Assembly (NCBI RefSeq): GCF_021391395.1 | Contig: NZ_CP090059.1 | Location: 3,519,001-3,583,000, forward strand | Length of the DNA stretch: 64,000 nucleotides | Origin: Sphingomonas cannabina | GTDB lineage: Bacteria > Pseudomonadota > Alphaproteobacteria > Sphingomonadales > Sphingomonadaceae | Direction: 5' to 3' | Part shown: positions 34,542 to 42,499 of the stretch, piece by piece | Layout: every line of letters begins with the position of its first letter | Numbering within the stretch: the first letter of the stretch is position 1 | Program-made: the position numbers and the translations under genes | Notes under the pieces: generated by a model | Database searches by the model: none | Told to the model about the DNA's origin: nothing | Seen by the model: the letters and a program-made list of their open reading frames with translations, nothing else

Positions 34542-35162
34542 TCAATCGTTCATGCCGACATGCCCCGGCTCGGCCGCGACCCGCGCCAGCCACGCGGCGA
34601 CGTTCGGATGGCTGCGCACCGCGAAGCCGCCGTCCTCTCCGACATGGGTGTAGGCGTAGAGCGCGATGTCGGCGAGCGTCATCCCCTGCCCCACGAACCA
34701 GTCGCGGCCGGCGAGATGCTCGTCCATCAGCGCGAGCGCCGCTTCGCCCGCGGCGAGCTTGGCGGGGATCTGCGCACGCTGGAACTCGGTGAGCGCGCCT
34801 TCGCCGACGAAGCGGCGCCAGAAGCGGACGGTGCCGAGATTGGGCTCGACATGATATTGCTCGAAGAACATCCAGTGGAGCATGTCAGCGTGATCGAACC
34901 GATCCGTCGGGATCAGCCGCGATCCATGTGCCAGATAGGTGATGATCGCATTGCTTTCGGGTAGGAAGCGGTCGCCGACCTGGAGCACCGGGATGCGGCC
35001 GTTGGAATTGACGTTGGCCAGGAACTCGGGCGTGCGCGTCTCGCCCTTGAGAATGTCGTATTCGCGCCGATCGAGCGCAATGCCGAGATGGGCGGCGGTC
35101 AGCCAGATCTTATAGCAGTTCGCCGACTGGGCATATTGGTGCAGCGTGAGCGTGGCCGTCAT
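34542..35162 (-). CDS. Glutathione S-transferase family protein
   Basis: 206 residues. Thioredoxin-like N-domain begins LTLHQYAQSANCYKIWLTA, with the cis-proline and gamma-glutamyl-binding residues in NGRIPVLQV and LPESNAIITYLA. The helical C-domain has WFVGQGMTLADIALYAYTHV, the conserved N-capping box of GSTs. It likely conjugates or reduces hydrophobic electrophiles in the cytoplasm. It appears to be a single-gene unit. Confidence 0.93.
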   Translation of the reverse strand: MTATLTLHQYAQSANCYKIWLTAAHLGIALDRREYDILKGETRTPEFLANVNSNGRIPVLQVGDRFLPESNAIITYLAHGSRLIPTDRFDHADMLHWMFFEQYHVEPNLGTVRFWRRFVGEGALTEFQRAQIPAKLAAGEAALALMDEHLAGRDWFVGQGMTLADIALYAYTHVGEDGGFAVRSHPNVAAWLARVAAEPGHVGMND

Positions 35163-35256
35163 GGATCGTTCCTCCCGCCGTCGCGCTTAGCCGCCGATCG
35201 CGGCCCGCGCCAATCGAAGACGCGGGGGCGATGACAAGTGCGGCTGATGGATCACC

Positions 35257-36948
35257 CTATTCCGCTGCCTGCGGCTCAGCGGCGGGCGACGGTGGCGCGG
35301 GCGGAATCGCCGGCGGCGGCACGGCAGTCCCCGCCGCCCCGTTCACCAGCGCGTCGAGCGAGCCGCCGTCGAAACCGAGCTCGCGCATCAATCCGTCGAT
35401 CACCGGCGCCTGCGCCCGGTAGCGCAGGGCCGCCGAGACCGCGGAATTGGCGAGGTTGCGATCGCCGCCTTCGTCGTTCGCCGCGGCCACGCCCGCCCCG
35501 CCACCGCCGCGGCCGGTGAGGCCGTCGACTTGGACGATCTTGATGCTGTCGATCGCCTCCAGCGGCTTGGCCGCCTCGCGGATCACCTCCGGCAGCACCT
35601 TGAGCAGCGCCATCTTGGTGGTGAGCGAGACCTGGTCGGACGAGAGCAAGTTCGCCGCCTCGTTGATCGCGCGCTGGCCCGCCGCCTCGACCTCGAAGCG
35701 GACGCGGTCGGCCTCGGCGCGGAGCTTGGCCGCCTCGGCCTCGCCCTCGGCCTGGAGCCGGGCCGCCTCGGCGCGGTCGGCCGCGGCCTGCTTCTCGGCG
35801 TCGGCCTGGACCTTGATCGCGATCGCGGCGCGCTCGGCCTCGCGAGCGGCGTCGATCAGCTCGATACGCTTCTGGCGCTCGGCGACCTCGGCCTCGCGCG
35901 CGGTGCCGACCTGTTCCTCGGCGACCACCGCCTCGGCACGCGCCTTGTCGGCTTCGGCCTTGGCCTGGCTCTCCTCGCGGCTCTTGTTCTGGACCGCGAT
36001 CTGCTGCTCCTGCCGGGCGAGCGCGAGTGCCTGCTCCTGCGCGATCTGCGCCTCCTTGACTGCGCGGTCGGCCTCGATCTGCTGGCTGTCGACGAGTTTC
36101 TTGGCCTCGATCCTGGCCTGATCGGCCTCCTGCTGGCGCAGCGCCTGCTCGCGCGCGACCTCGGCCGCCTGCGCGGCGCGGCGCATCTCGACCTCGCGCT
36201 CCTGCTCCAGCCGCGCGAACTCCTGGTCGCGGCCGATCAGGAATGATTGGCGCGAAGCCTCGAGATTCTTGGTCTCGATCTGGACGCGCGTGTCCTGCTC
36301 GATGTCGTTGCGCGCCTTCTTGCGAAGCTCGATCTGCTCGGTGAGCTTGGTGAGGCCCTCGGCGTCGAAGGCGTTGTTGGCGTTGAAATGCTCGATCGAG
36401 GTTTGGTCGAGCCCGGTCAGCGACACGCTCTCCAGCTCCAGTCCGTTCATCGCCAGGTCGACCGAGGAGACCTGCTGCACCTTCTGCACGAACTCGCTGC
36501 GCTGCTCGTGGAGCTGCGCCATCGTCATGCCCGCCGCGACCGAGCGCAATGCGTCGACGAACTTGCCCTCGACCAGCTCCTTCAGCGCCTCCGGGTTCAT
36601 CGTGCGCAGGCCGAGCGTCTGCGCAGCGGTGGCGATCGACTGGGCGTCGGGCTTCACGCGGACGTAGAACTCGGCCTTCACGTCGATGCGCAGCCGGTCG
36701 AGCGTGATCAGCGCGTCCATGTTCTTGCGCTCGACCGCGAGGCGGACGGTGTTCATGTTGACCGGCATCGTCTCGTGAAACACCGGCAGCACCAGCGCGC
36801 CGCCGTTGATCACCACCTTCTCGCCGCCGAAGCCGGTGCGGACGAAGCCGATCTCCTTCGACGCACGCTTGTAGAGCTTGGCGAGGATCAGCCCCAGCAC
36901 CAGCAGCGCCAGCAGCGCGACGCCGGCATAGATCAGATAGGGCAGCAT
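35257..36948 (-). CDS. Flotillin-like SPFH-domain membrane protein (YqiK type)
   Basis: 563 residues from the ATG with GGAG eight bases upstream. An N-terminal helix (LIYAGVALLALLVLGLILA) is followed by the SPFH domain (TVRLAVERKNMDALITLDRLR and ALKELVEGKFVDALRSVAAG). Residues about 230-470 are an Ala/Glu/Arg-rich coiled coil with many EAE/AEA repeats, as in flotillins. The tail is Gly- and Pro-rich. Flotillins scaffold membrane microdomains. The gene directly follows the YqiJ-like partner, a known pairing. Confidence 0.93.
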   Translation of the reverse strand: MLPYLIYAGVALLALLVLGLILAKLYKRASKEIGFVRTGFGGEKVVINGGALVLPVFHETMPVNMNTVRLAVERKNMDALITLDRLRIDVKAEFYVRVKPDAQSIATAAQTLGLRTMNPEALKELVEGKFVDALRSVAAGMTMAQLHEQRSEFVQKVQQVSSVDLAMNGLELESVSLTGLDQTSIEHFNANNAFDAEGLTKLTEQIELRKKARNDIEQDTRVQIETKNLEASRQSFLIGRDQEFARLEQEREVEMRRAAQAAEVAREQALRQQEADQARIEAKKLVDSQQIEADRAVKEAQIAQEQALALARQEQQIAVQNKSREESQAKAEADKARAEAVVAEEQVGTAREAEVAERQKRIELIDAAREAERAAIAIKVQADAEKQAAADRAEAARLQAEGEAEAAKLRAEADRVRFEVEAAGQRAINEAANLLSSDQVSLTTKMALLKVLPEVIREAAKPLEAIDSIKIVQVDGLTGRGGGGAGVAAANDEGGDRNLANSAVSAALRYRAQAPVIDGLMRELGFDGGSLDALVNGAAGTAVPPPAIPPAPPSPAAEPQAAE

Positions 36949-36982
36949 GGCAGCGACTCCTTGGGGCACGACGGTCCTCCGG

Positions 36983-37612
36983 TCAGGGTTCCAGGCGCGG
37001 CAGGTAATGATCGCCGCGGGCAATGGCGCGGAACAGATCGTTCTCGCGCCGGACGAGCAGCACGGCCTCCCCCTCGACGAAGCTCTGTCCGTCGTTGTCG
37101 GGTTCGACCATGACGTAATGGGCCTGGCCCCACTGGTCCTCGACCCGGGCGCGCGCAGGCGAGCCGCGGCTGGCGCGGCCGGTGAGGATATGGGCAGTGC
37201 GCCCGACCAGTACCTCGAGCGGCACCGCGGTGGTGAAGTCGCGCGGCAGGATGCGGGCGAGGCCGCGGGCGGCGAGCCCGGTCAGCGGCAGGGCGGCGAG
37301 CGCCGCTGCCGGCACCGCGATCCACGGCGTCAGCAGCGCGCCGGTAAGGTCGCGGCTGAGCTGCTGCCCGATCAGGCCGACGAGGCCGAACAAGGTGAGG
37401 AACACCACCAGCAGCATGAGCAGCGGCAGCCGCCCGACGCCAAGCCAGCTCAGCAGGTCGCCCGAGATGCCGGCATGGAGATCGGCGTCGGCATCGGCAT
37501 CCGCATCGAGATCGCCGCCCAGCCCGACGAGCTGGACGACGCCGATCAGCGCCATCAGCACGATCGCCGAGACGAAGGCGATGTTCTCCGATGCCCTCAG
37601 AAACGCCAGCAC
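36983..37612 (-). CDS. YqiJ/OB-fold membrane protein, flotillin partner (NfeD-like)
   Basis: 209 residues from a GTG start. Two or three membrane helices occur in the first 120 residues (IAFVSAIVLMALIGVVQLVG; LLMLLVVFLTLFGLVGLIG), with an acidic loop DLDADADADADLHAG between them. The C-terminal 80 residues are an OB-like beta-barrel (EVLVGRTAHILTG, VEGEAVLLVRRENDLF) like that of NfeD/YqiJ proteins. These proteins act with SPFH proteins in membrane stability. Spacing to the flotillin is 34 bases, indicating one operon. Confidence 0.85.
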   Translation of the reverse strand: MLAFLRASENIAFVSAIVLMALIGVVQLVGLGGDLDADADADADLHAGISGDLLSWLGVGRLPLLMLLVVFLTLFGLVGLIGQQLSRDLTGALLTPWIAVPAAALAALPLTGLAARGLARILPRDFTTAVPLEVLVGRTAHILTGRASRGSPARARVEDQWGQAHYVMVEPDNDGQSFVEGEAVLLVRRENDLFRAIARGDHYLPRLEP

Positions 37613-37700
37613 TTGCCCCTGCCCCCGATTCGAGGAGGAGTTTACGGAGACACGTCGGGACTCTCTAGCGGAATCGGTCGCCGGGCAGGCGAGCGGGGTA

Positions 37701-38222
37701 TCAGATGATCCCCAATGCCAGCCGTTTCGCGGCTTCCTCGCGCCGCCAGGAAACAAGGGCGGCGGCCAGCGCGGCGACGATCAGCCAGCCCCAGACATAG
37801 CGCCAGAAGGGGAAGGCATAGCCTTGGCCGAGCGGCTCGCCCGCTTCCTTCGCGAGAAGCTTCATATAGTCGTCGTCGAGCGGGATCATGCGTTGCCGCA
37901 TATCGTTGTCGTCGTAGAGCACGAAACCGAGGTCGCGATAGGCGAGCAGCGGCAGCTTGAGCAGGCTCAGCGTGCGATAGTTGTAGCCGAGCCGCACCGG
38001 CGCCGGTTCGTCCGGAGGCGTCATCGGAAAATCCGCCGGCAGCACGATTGCTTGTGCATCAAGGAAGCGGCGGAGCTTCGCGTGATCCGCGCGCGGCGGG
38101 ATCTCGGCGACATCCGCGATCGCCGGGCGATTGACCAGGACGCCGAAGTGGCCCGGCGTCACGAACTGCACCGCGGCGACGATCAGCACCGTCGCCGGCA
38201 GCAATAGCTGATAGAGCCTCAT
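37701..38222 (-). CDS. Membrane protein of unknown function
   Basis: 173 residues. One N-terminal hydrophobic segment (LYQLLLPATVLIVAAVQFV) and one near the C-terminus (YVWGWLIVAALAAALVSW) flank a soluble middle with YNYRTLSLLKLPLLAYRDLGF. The ATG overlaps the quinone oxidoreductase stop (ATGA), so it is translated with that gene. No family is recognised; a two-helix inner-membrane protein with a periplasmic loop is the simplest reading. Confidence 0.78.
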   Translation of the reverse strand: MRLYQLLLPATVLIVAAVQFVTPGHFGVLVNRPAIADVAEIPPRADHAKLRRFLDAQAIVLPADFPMTPPDEPAPVRLGYNYRTLSLLKLPLLAYRDLGFVLYDDNDMRQRMIPLDDDYMKLLAKEAGEPLGQGYAFPFWRYVWGWLIVAALAAALVSWRREEAAKRLALGII

Positions 38223-39247
38223 TCCCCCTCCCCCAGGATCGCCAGCACGATCTTCCCGACATGCTCTCCTGACTCCATCCGCGCGTGCGCCGCGGGCGCC
38301 TCGGCGAACGGGAAGGTCGAATCGATCACCGGCTTCAGCCGCCCCGCCTCGACGTGCGGCCAGACGGTGCGATGGAGCTCGTCGGCGACCATCGACTTGA
38401 ACACCGTGTCGCGCGGGCGCAGCGTCGAGCCGGTCAGCGTCAGGCGGCGGCGCATGATCTCGAAGATCGGTACGGTCGCCTGTGCCCCGCCCTGCACGGC
38501 GATCGAGACGTGGCGGCCGTCGTCGGCGAGGCATTGGAGGTTGCGCGCGACATAGTCGCCGCCGATCATGTCGAGCACCACCGCGACGCCCTTGCCGCCC
38601 GTGATCTCCTTCACGCGCTCCACGAAATCCTCGGCCTTGTAGTCGATCGCATGGTCGGCGCCGATGCCGCGCGCGGCAGCCACCTTCTCGGGCGAGCCGG
38701 CGGTGACGATGACGGTGATGCCGAACAGATTGCACAGCGCGATCGCCATGGTGCCGATGCCGCTGGTGCCGCCGTGGACCAGCACCGTATCCCCCTCCGC
38801 CGCGAAGCCGCGCTCGAACAGGTTGGTCCAGACGGTGAACAAAGTCTCCGGCATCGCCGCCGCCTCGACCATGGTCAGCGCGGGCGGCACCGGCAGGCAC
38901 TGGCCGGCGGGCGCGACGGCGTATTGGGCATAGCCGCCGCCCGCGACCAGCGCGCAGACCGGCTGGCCGAGCAGCTCTTCCGGCCCATCGGGGCCGACTG
39001 CGACCACCTCGCCCGACACCTCCAGCCCCAGGATCGATGGCGCGCCGGGCGGCGGCGGATAGAGCCCCTTGCGCTGGAGTACCTCCGGCCGGTTGACCCC
39101 GGCGGCGGCGACATGGATCAGCACCTCGCCCGGCCCCGGTTGCGGCACCGGCCGCTGGACCGGCACCAGCACCTCCGGCCCGCCCGGCTCCGCCGGATCG
39201 ATCGCCAGCATCGTCGTCGGAATCGCCACGCGCCGTCCCCGTTTCAT
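38219..39247 (-). CDS. NAD(P)H:quinone oxidoreductase, PIG3/zeta-crystallin type
   Basis: 342 residues of the zinc-free MDR family. The GroES-like domain contains VAAAGVNRPEVLQRKGLYPPPPG; the nucleotide-binding domain has LVHGGTSGIGTMAIAL and VVLDMIGGDYVARNL, and lacks zinc-ligand cysteines. It should reduce quinones or enones with NADPH in the cytoplasm. First gene of a two-gene unit with a small membrane protein. Confidence 0.93.
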   Translation of the reverse strand: MKRGRRVAIPTTMLAIDPAEPGGPEVLVPVQRPVPQPGPGEVLIHVAAAGVNRPEVLQRKGLYPPPPGAPSILGLEVSGEVVAVGPDGPEELLGQPVCALVAGGGYAQYAVAPAGQCLPVPPALTMVEAAAMPETLFTVWTNLFERGFAAEGDTVLVHGGTSGIGTMAIALCNLFGITVIVTAGSPEKVAAARGIGADHAIDYKAEDFVERVKEITGGKGVAVVLDMIGGDYVARNLQCLADDGRHVSIAVQGGAQATVPIFEIMRRRLTLTGSTLRPRDTVFKSMVADELHRTVWPHVEAGRLKPVIDSTFPFAEAPAAHARMESGEHVGKIVLAILGEGE

Positions 39248-39299
39248 CGCAAGCCCCGCGCGTGCTTATTGACAGCCGCCCCCCCGCGGTCAACGCTGC

Positions 39300-39503
39300 A
39301 TGGCAATGGACGTCGACGACAACCTTCCGCGCAAGAGTCGCGACCTGGTCGCGGAGCTCGCCAGGCAGGACCTCGATCCCTTCTCGGTCGAGGAGCTGCA
39401 GGAACGCATCGCTGCGCTCGAAGCGGAAATTGCCCGGTCCAAACAAAGAATTGAACGCGCCGTTAACCATCGCGCAAGCGCTGACGCGCTATTCAAGCGA
39501 TGA
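39300..39503 (+). CDS. DUF1192 small coiled-coil protein
   Basis: 67 residues; KSRDLVAELARQDLDPFSVEE and the helical ELQERIAALEAEIARSKQRIE fit DUF1192, a small alphaproteobacterial family of unknown function. ATG 39306 is an alternative start. It is divergent from the quinone oxidoreductase and lies 129 bases before clpA. Confidence 0.88.
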   Translation: MAMDVDDNLPRKSRDLVAELARQDLDPFSVEELQERIAALEAEIARSKQRIERAVNHRASADALFKR

Positions 39504-39557
39504 GCGCGGCGGCACCGGCCAAAGGCGCAAAGCCAGACCGGTGCGGGGGCGCCCTGC

Positions 39558-39617
39558 TTGATGCGCGGCCCCGGACTTCCGACATAATGGGCAAGGGGCG
39601 GGCATCTGCACCCGCCC
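39558..39617 (+). promoter_or_regulatory. Possible clpA promoter and leader hairpin
   Basis: TTGATG (39558) and CATAAT (39583) could be -35 and -10 boxes, although 19-base spacing is long. A perfect seven-pair hairpin, GGGCGGG (39596-39602) and CCCGCCC (39611-39617) with an eight-base loop, follows and sits 15 bases before the clpA start, just before its GGAG ribosome site. Confidence 0.35.
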
Positions 39618-39632
39618 GTCTGGAGTAATTTG

Positions 39633-41945
39633 ATGCCGTCCTTCGCTTCCGCCCTGGAAACCACCCTGCACAAGGCGCTCGAGGCCGCGTCCTCCCGCCG
39701 GCATGAGTATGCGACGCTCGAGCATTTGCTGCTCGCGCTGATCGACGACGAGCACGCGTCGAAGGTGATGAGCGCCTGCGGCGTGGACCTCGGCGATCTC
39801 AAGACCACCGTCGCGCATTATCTCGACACCGAGCTGGAGGCGCTGAAGGTCGCCGCGGCGACCGATCCGTCGCCCACCAGCGGCTTCCAGCGCGTCGTCC
39901 AGCGCGCGATCCTGCACGTCCAGTCCTCGGGCCGCGACGAGGTGACGGGCGCCAACGTGCTCGTCGCGCTGTTCAGCGAGCGCGAGAGCTATGCCGTCTA
40001 TTTCCTGCAGCAGCAGGACATGAGCCGCCTCGACGCGGTCAGCTACATCAGCCACGGCGTCGGCAAGGGCGGTCAGCCGATCGAGACCCGCGAGGTCAAG
40101 GGCGCCGAGGAGGAGAAGCCCAAGGACGCCAAGAAGGGCGGCGAGAGCGCGCTCAAGCAGTTCACCGTCGACCTCAACGAGAAGGCCAAGGCCGGCAAGG
40201 TCGATCCGCTGATCGGCCGCGGGCCGGAGGTCGATCGCACCATCCAGATCCTGTGCCGCCGCAGCAAGAACAACCCGCTCTACGTGGGCGATCCGGGCGT
40301 CGGCAAGACCGCGATCGCGGAAGGCCTCGCGCGCAAGATCGTCGAGGGCGAGGTGCCCGACGTGCTCAAGGAAGCCGTGATCTACTCGCTCGACATGGGC
40401 GCGCTGCTCGCCGGCACGCGCTATCGCGGCGACTTCGAGGAGCGGCTGAAGCAGGTCGTCGCGGAGCTGGAGAAGCTGCCGCACGCGATCCTGTTCATCG
40501 ACGAGATCCACACGGTCATCGGCGCCGGCGCGACCAGCGGCGGGGCGATGGATGCGTCCAACCTCCTGAAGCCCGCGCTGTCGGGCGGCGCGATCCGCTG
40601 CATCGGCTCGACCACCTACAAGGAGTTCCGCAACCACTTCGAGAAGGACCGCGCGCTGCTGCGCCGCTTCCAGAAGATCGACGTCAACGAGCCGTCGGTC
40701 GAGGATACGGTGAAGATCCTCGCGGGCCTGCGCACCGCGTTCGAGGGGCACCACAACGTCAAATACACCCCCGACGCGATCAAGTCGGCGGTGGAGCTCA
40801 GCGCGCGCTACATCAACGACCGCAAGCTGCCCGACAAGGCGATCGACGTGATCGACGAGGTCGGCGCGATGCAGATGCTGGTGCCGCCGTCGAAGCGTAA
40901 GAAGACGATCACCGTCAAGGAGATCGAGGCGGTGATCGCGACGATGGCGCGCATCCCGCCGAAGTCGGTGTCGACCGACGACACGCGGACGCTGGCCAAC
41001 CTCGACACCGACCTGAAGCGCGTCGTGTTCGGGCAGGACAAGGCGATCGAGGTGCTGTCCTCGGCGATCAAGCTGAGCCGCGCGGGCCTGCGCGATCCGG
41101 ACAAGCCGATCGGCAACTATCTGTTCTCCGGCCCCACCGGCGTCGGCAAGACCGAGGTCGCGCGGCAGCTCGCCAACATCCTCGGCATCCCGCTCCAGCG
41201 CTTCGACATGTCGGAATATATGGAGCGCCACTCGGTGAGCCGCCTGATCGGCGCGCCTCCGGGCTATGTGGGCTATGACCAGGGCGGCCTGCTGACCGAT
41301 GCGGTCGACCAGCAGCCGCACTCGGTGCTGCTGCTCGACGAGATCGAGAAGGCGCATCCCGACCTGTTCAACATCCTCCTCCAGGTGATGGACAACGGCA
41401 AGCTGACCGACCACCACGGCAAGACGGTCGATTTCAGGAACACCATCCTGATCATGACCACCAATGCCGGCGCCGCCGACATGGCGCGCGAATCGATCGG
41501 TTTCGGCGAGATCAGCCGCGAGGACGCGCAGGAGGACGCGGTGAAGAAGCTCTTCACCCCGGAATTCCGCAACCGCCTCGATGCTATCGTGCCGTTCGAC
41601 TACCTCCCGCCGGCGGTGGTCGGCCGCGTGGTCGAGAAGTTCATCCTCCAGCTCGAGCTGCAGCTCGCCGATCGCGGCGTGCACATCAGCCTCGACGACG
41701 AGGCGAAGGCGTGGCTCACCGAGCGCGGCTACGACCGGCTCTATGGCGCGCGGCCGATGGGCCGCCTGATCCAGGAGAAGGTCAAGCAGCCGCTCGCCGA
41801 GGAACTGCTGTTCGGCAAGCTCGTCCATGGCGGCGAGGTAACGGTGAAACTCAAGGACGGCGCGCTCGCCTTCGAGATCGTCGGCGCGGCGCCGGGCAAG
41901 CCCAGGAAGGGCGGCAAGGCGCCGGCCAAGGTCAAGGCGAAGTAA
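39633..41945 (+). CDS. clpA: ClpA: ATPase subunit of the ClpAP protease
   Basis: 770 residues, normal for ClpA. The N-domain opens SFASALETTLHKALEAAS and RRHEYATLEHLLLALI; Walker A of the first AAA module is GDPGVGKTAIAEG (about residue 218) with ILFIDEIHT as Walker B; the second module has GPTGVGKTEVARQ (about 502) and VLLLDEIEKAHPD. It unfolds proteins for ClpP. An in-frame TTG just before the ATG is unlikely to be used. clpS, often beside clpA, is not present next to it. The tail is Lys/Ala-rich. Confidence 0.96.
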   Translation: MPSFASALETTLHKALEAASSRRHEYATLEHLLLALIDDEHASKVMSACGVDLGDLKTTVAHYLDTELEALKVAAATDPSPTSGFQRVVQRAILHVQSSGRDEVTGANVLVALFSERESYAVYFLQQQDMSRLDAVSYISHGVGKGGQPIETREVKGAEEEKPKDAKKGGESALKQFTVDLNEKAKAGKVDPLIGRGPEVDRTIQILCRRSKNNPLYVGDPGVGKTAIAEGLARKIVEGEVPDVLKEAVIYSLDMGALLAGTRYRGDFEERLKQVVAELEKLPHAILFIDEIHTVIGAGATSGGAMDASNLLKPALSGGAIRCIGSTTYKEFRNHFEKDRALLRRFQKIDVNEPSVEDTVKILAGLRTAFEGHHNVKYTPDAIKSAVELSARYINDRKLPDKAIDVIDEVGAMQMLVPPSKRKKTITVKEIEAVIATMARIPPKSVSTDDTRTLANLDTDLKRVVFGQDKAIEVLSSAIKLSRAGLRDPDKPIGNYLFSGPTGVGKTEVARQLANILGIPLQRFDMSEYMERHSVSRLIGAPPGYVGYDQGGLLTDAVDQQPHSVLLLDEIEKAHPDLFNILLQVMDNGKLTDHHGKTVDFRNTILIMTTNAGAADMARESIGFGEISREDAQEDAVKKLFTPEFRNRLDAIVPFDYLPPAVVGRVVEKFILQLELQLADRGVHISLDDEAKAWLTERGYDRLYGARPMGRLIQEKVKQPLAEELLFGKLVHGGEVTVKLKDGALAFEIVGAAPGKPRKGGKAPAKVKAK

Positions 41946-41948
41946 ACC

Positions 41949-42170
41949 ATGGCCGGCGACCGCAAGGTCGGCGAGGACCGCCAGGGGTTCGAGAGCGAAC
42001 CCCTGGTGGGTCTTTATGAGATTGGGCCGGACGACGAGCTCGACGAGGCCGACCTCGCCGGCATCGCCGACCTGGACGCCGGACGGACCGTCAGCAATGA
42101 GGCGGTGATCCGTTGGCTTAAGTCGTGGGGAACAGGCAATCGGCTGCCGAGACCTAAGTGCGGCGAGTAG
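41949..42170 (+). CDS. Putative type II antitoxin for the ParE/RelE toxin
   Basis: 73 residues, acidic N-terminal half and a C-terminus DAGRTVSNEAVIRWLKSWG then NRLPRPKCGE, the pattern of antitoxins that precede ParE/RelE genes in proteobacteria. It starts three bases after clpA and overlaps the toxin gene by 13 bases. It should bind and neutralise the toxin and repress the pair. The DNA-binding fold cannot be assigned with confidence. Confidence 0.78.
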   Translation: MAGDRKVGEDRQGFESEPLVGLYEIGPDDELDEADLAGIADLDAGRTVSNEAVIRWLKSWGTGNRLPRPKCGE

Positions 42171-42385
42171 ATTGGTCGGATCGCGCGATCGACGAACTTG
42201 ACCGGATCGGCCTCTATATCGAGCAGTTCGATCCAGACGCTGCCGGGCGAATATCGAATCGTATCATTTCCGCAGCCCAAGGCCTCGCCGATTTCCCGCA
42301 CAAGGGACGCAGGATCGGCCGCGGATTGCGGCAGCTCTCCGTCGTTTATCCCTACCTGATTCGCTATCGGGTTCATCGCGAGTGA
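42158..42385 (+). CDS. ParE/RelE-family toxin, truncated by a premature stop
   Basis: 75 residues from a GTG start inside the antitoxin gene. WSDRAIDELDRIGLYIEQFDPDAA and LSVVYPYLIRYRVHRE are the standard N-terminal helix and central strands of ParE/RelE toxins. The frame then meets TGA at 42383-42385, but continues without change as VEIVSVRHGARR and ends at TGA 42422-42424. That continuation is the usual last strand of this family (EIVxVxHGAR), so the natural product would be 88 residues. The toxin is probably inactive or altered; if so this is a pseudogene. Confidence 0.82.
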   Translation: MRRVDWSDRAIDELDRIGLYIEQFDPDAAGRISNRIISAAQGLADFPHKGRRIGRGLRQLSVVYPYLIRYRVHRE

Positions 42386-42499
42386 GTGGAGATCGTCTCG
42401 GTCCGCCACGGTGCGCGCCGCTGATTGCGTCGGAGCAGGGATTCCGGCAACAAAACGCGCTTAACGGCTTGTTTGGCATAGGTGCTTACGGGGGAAGCC

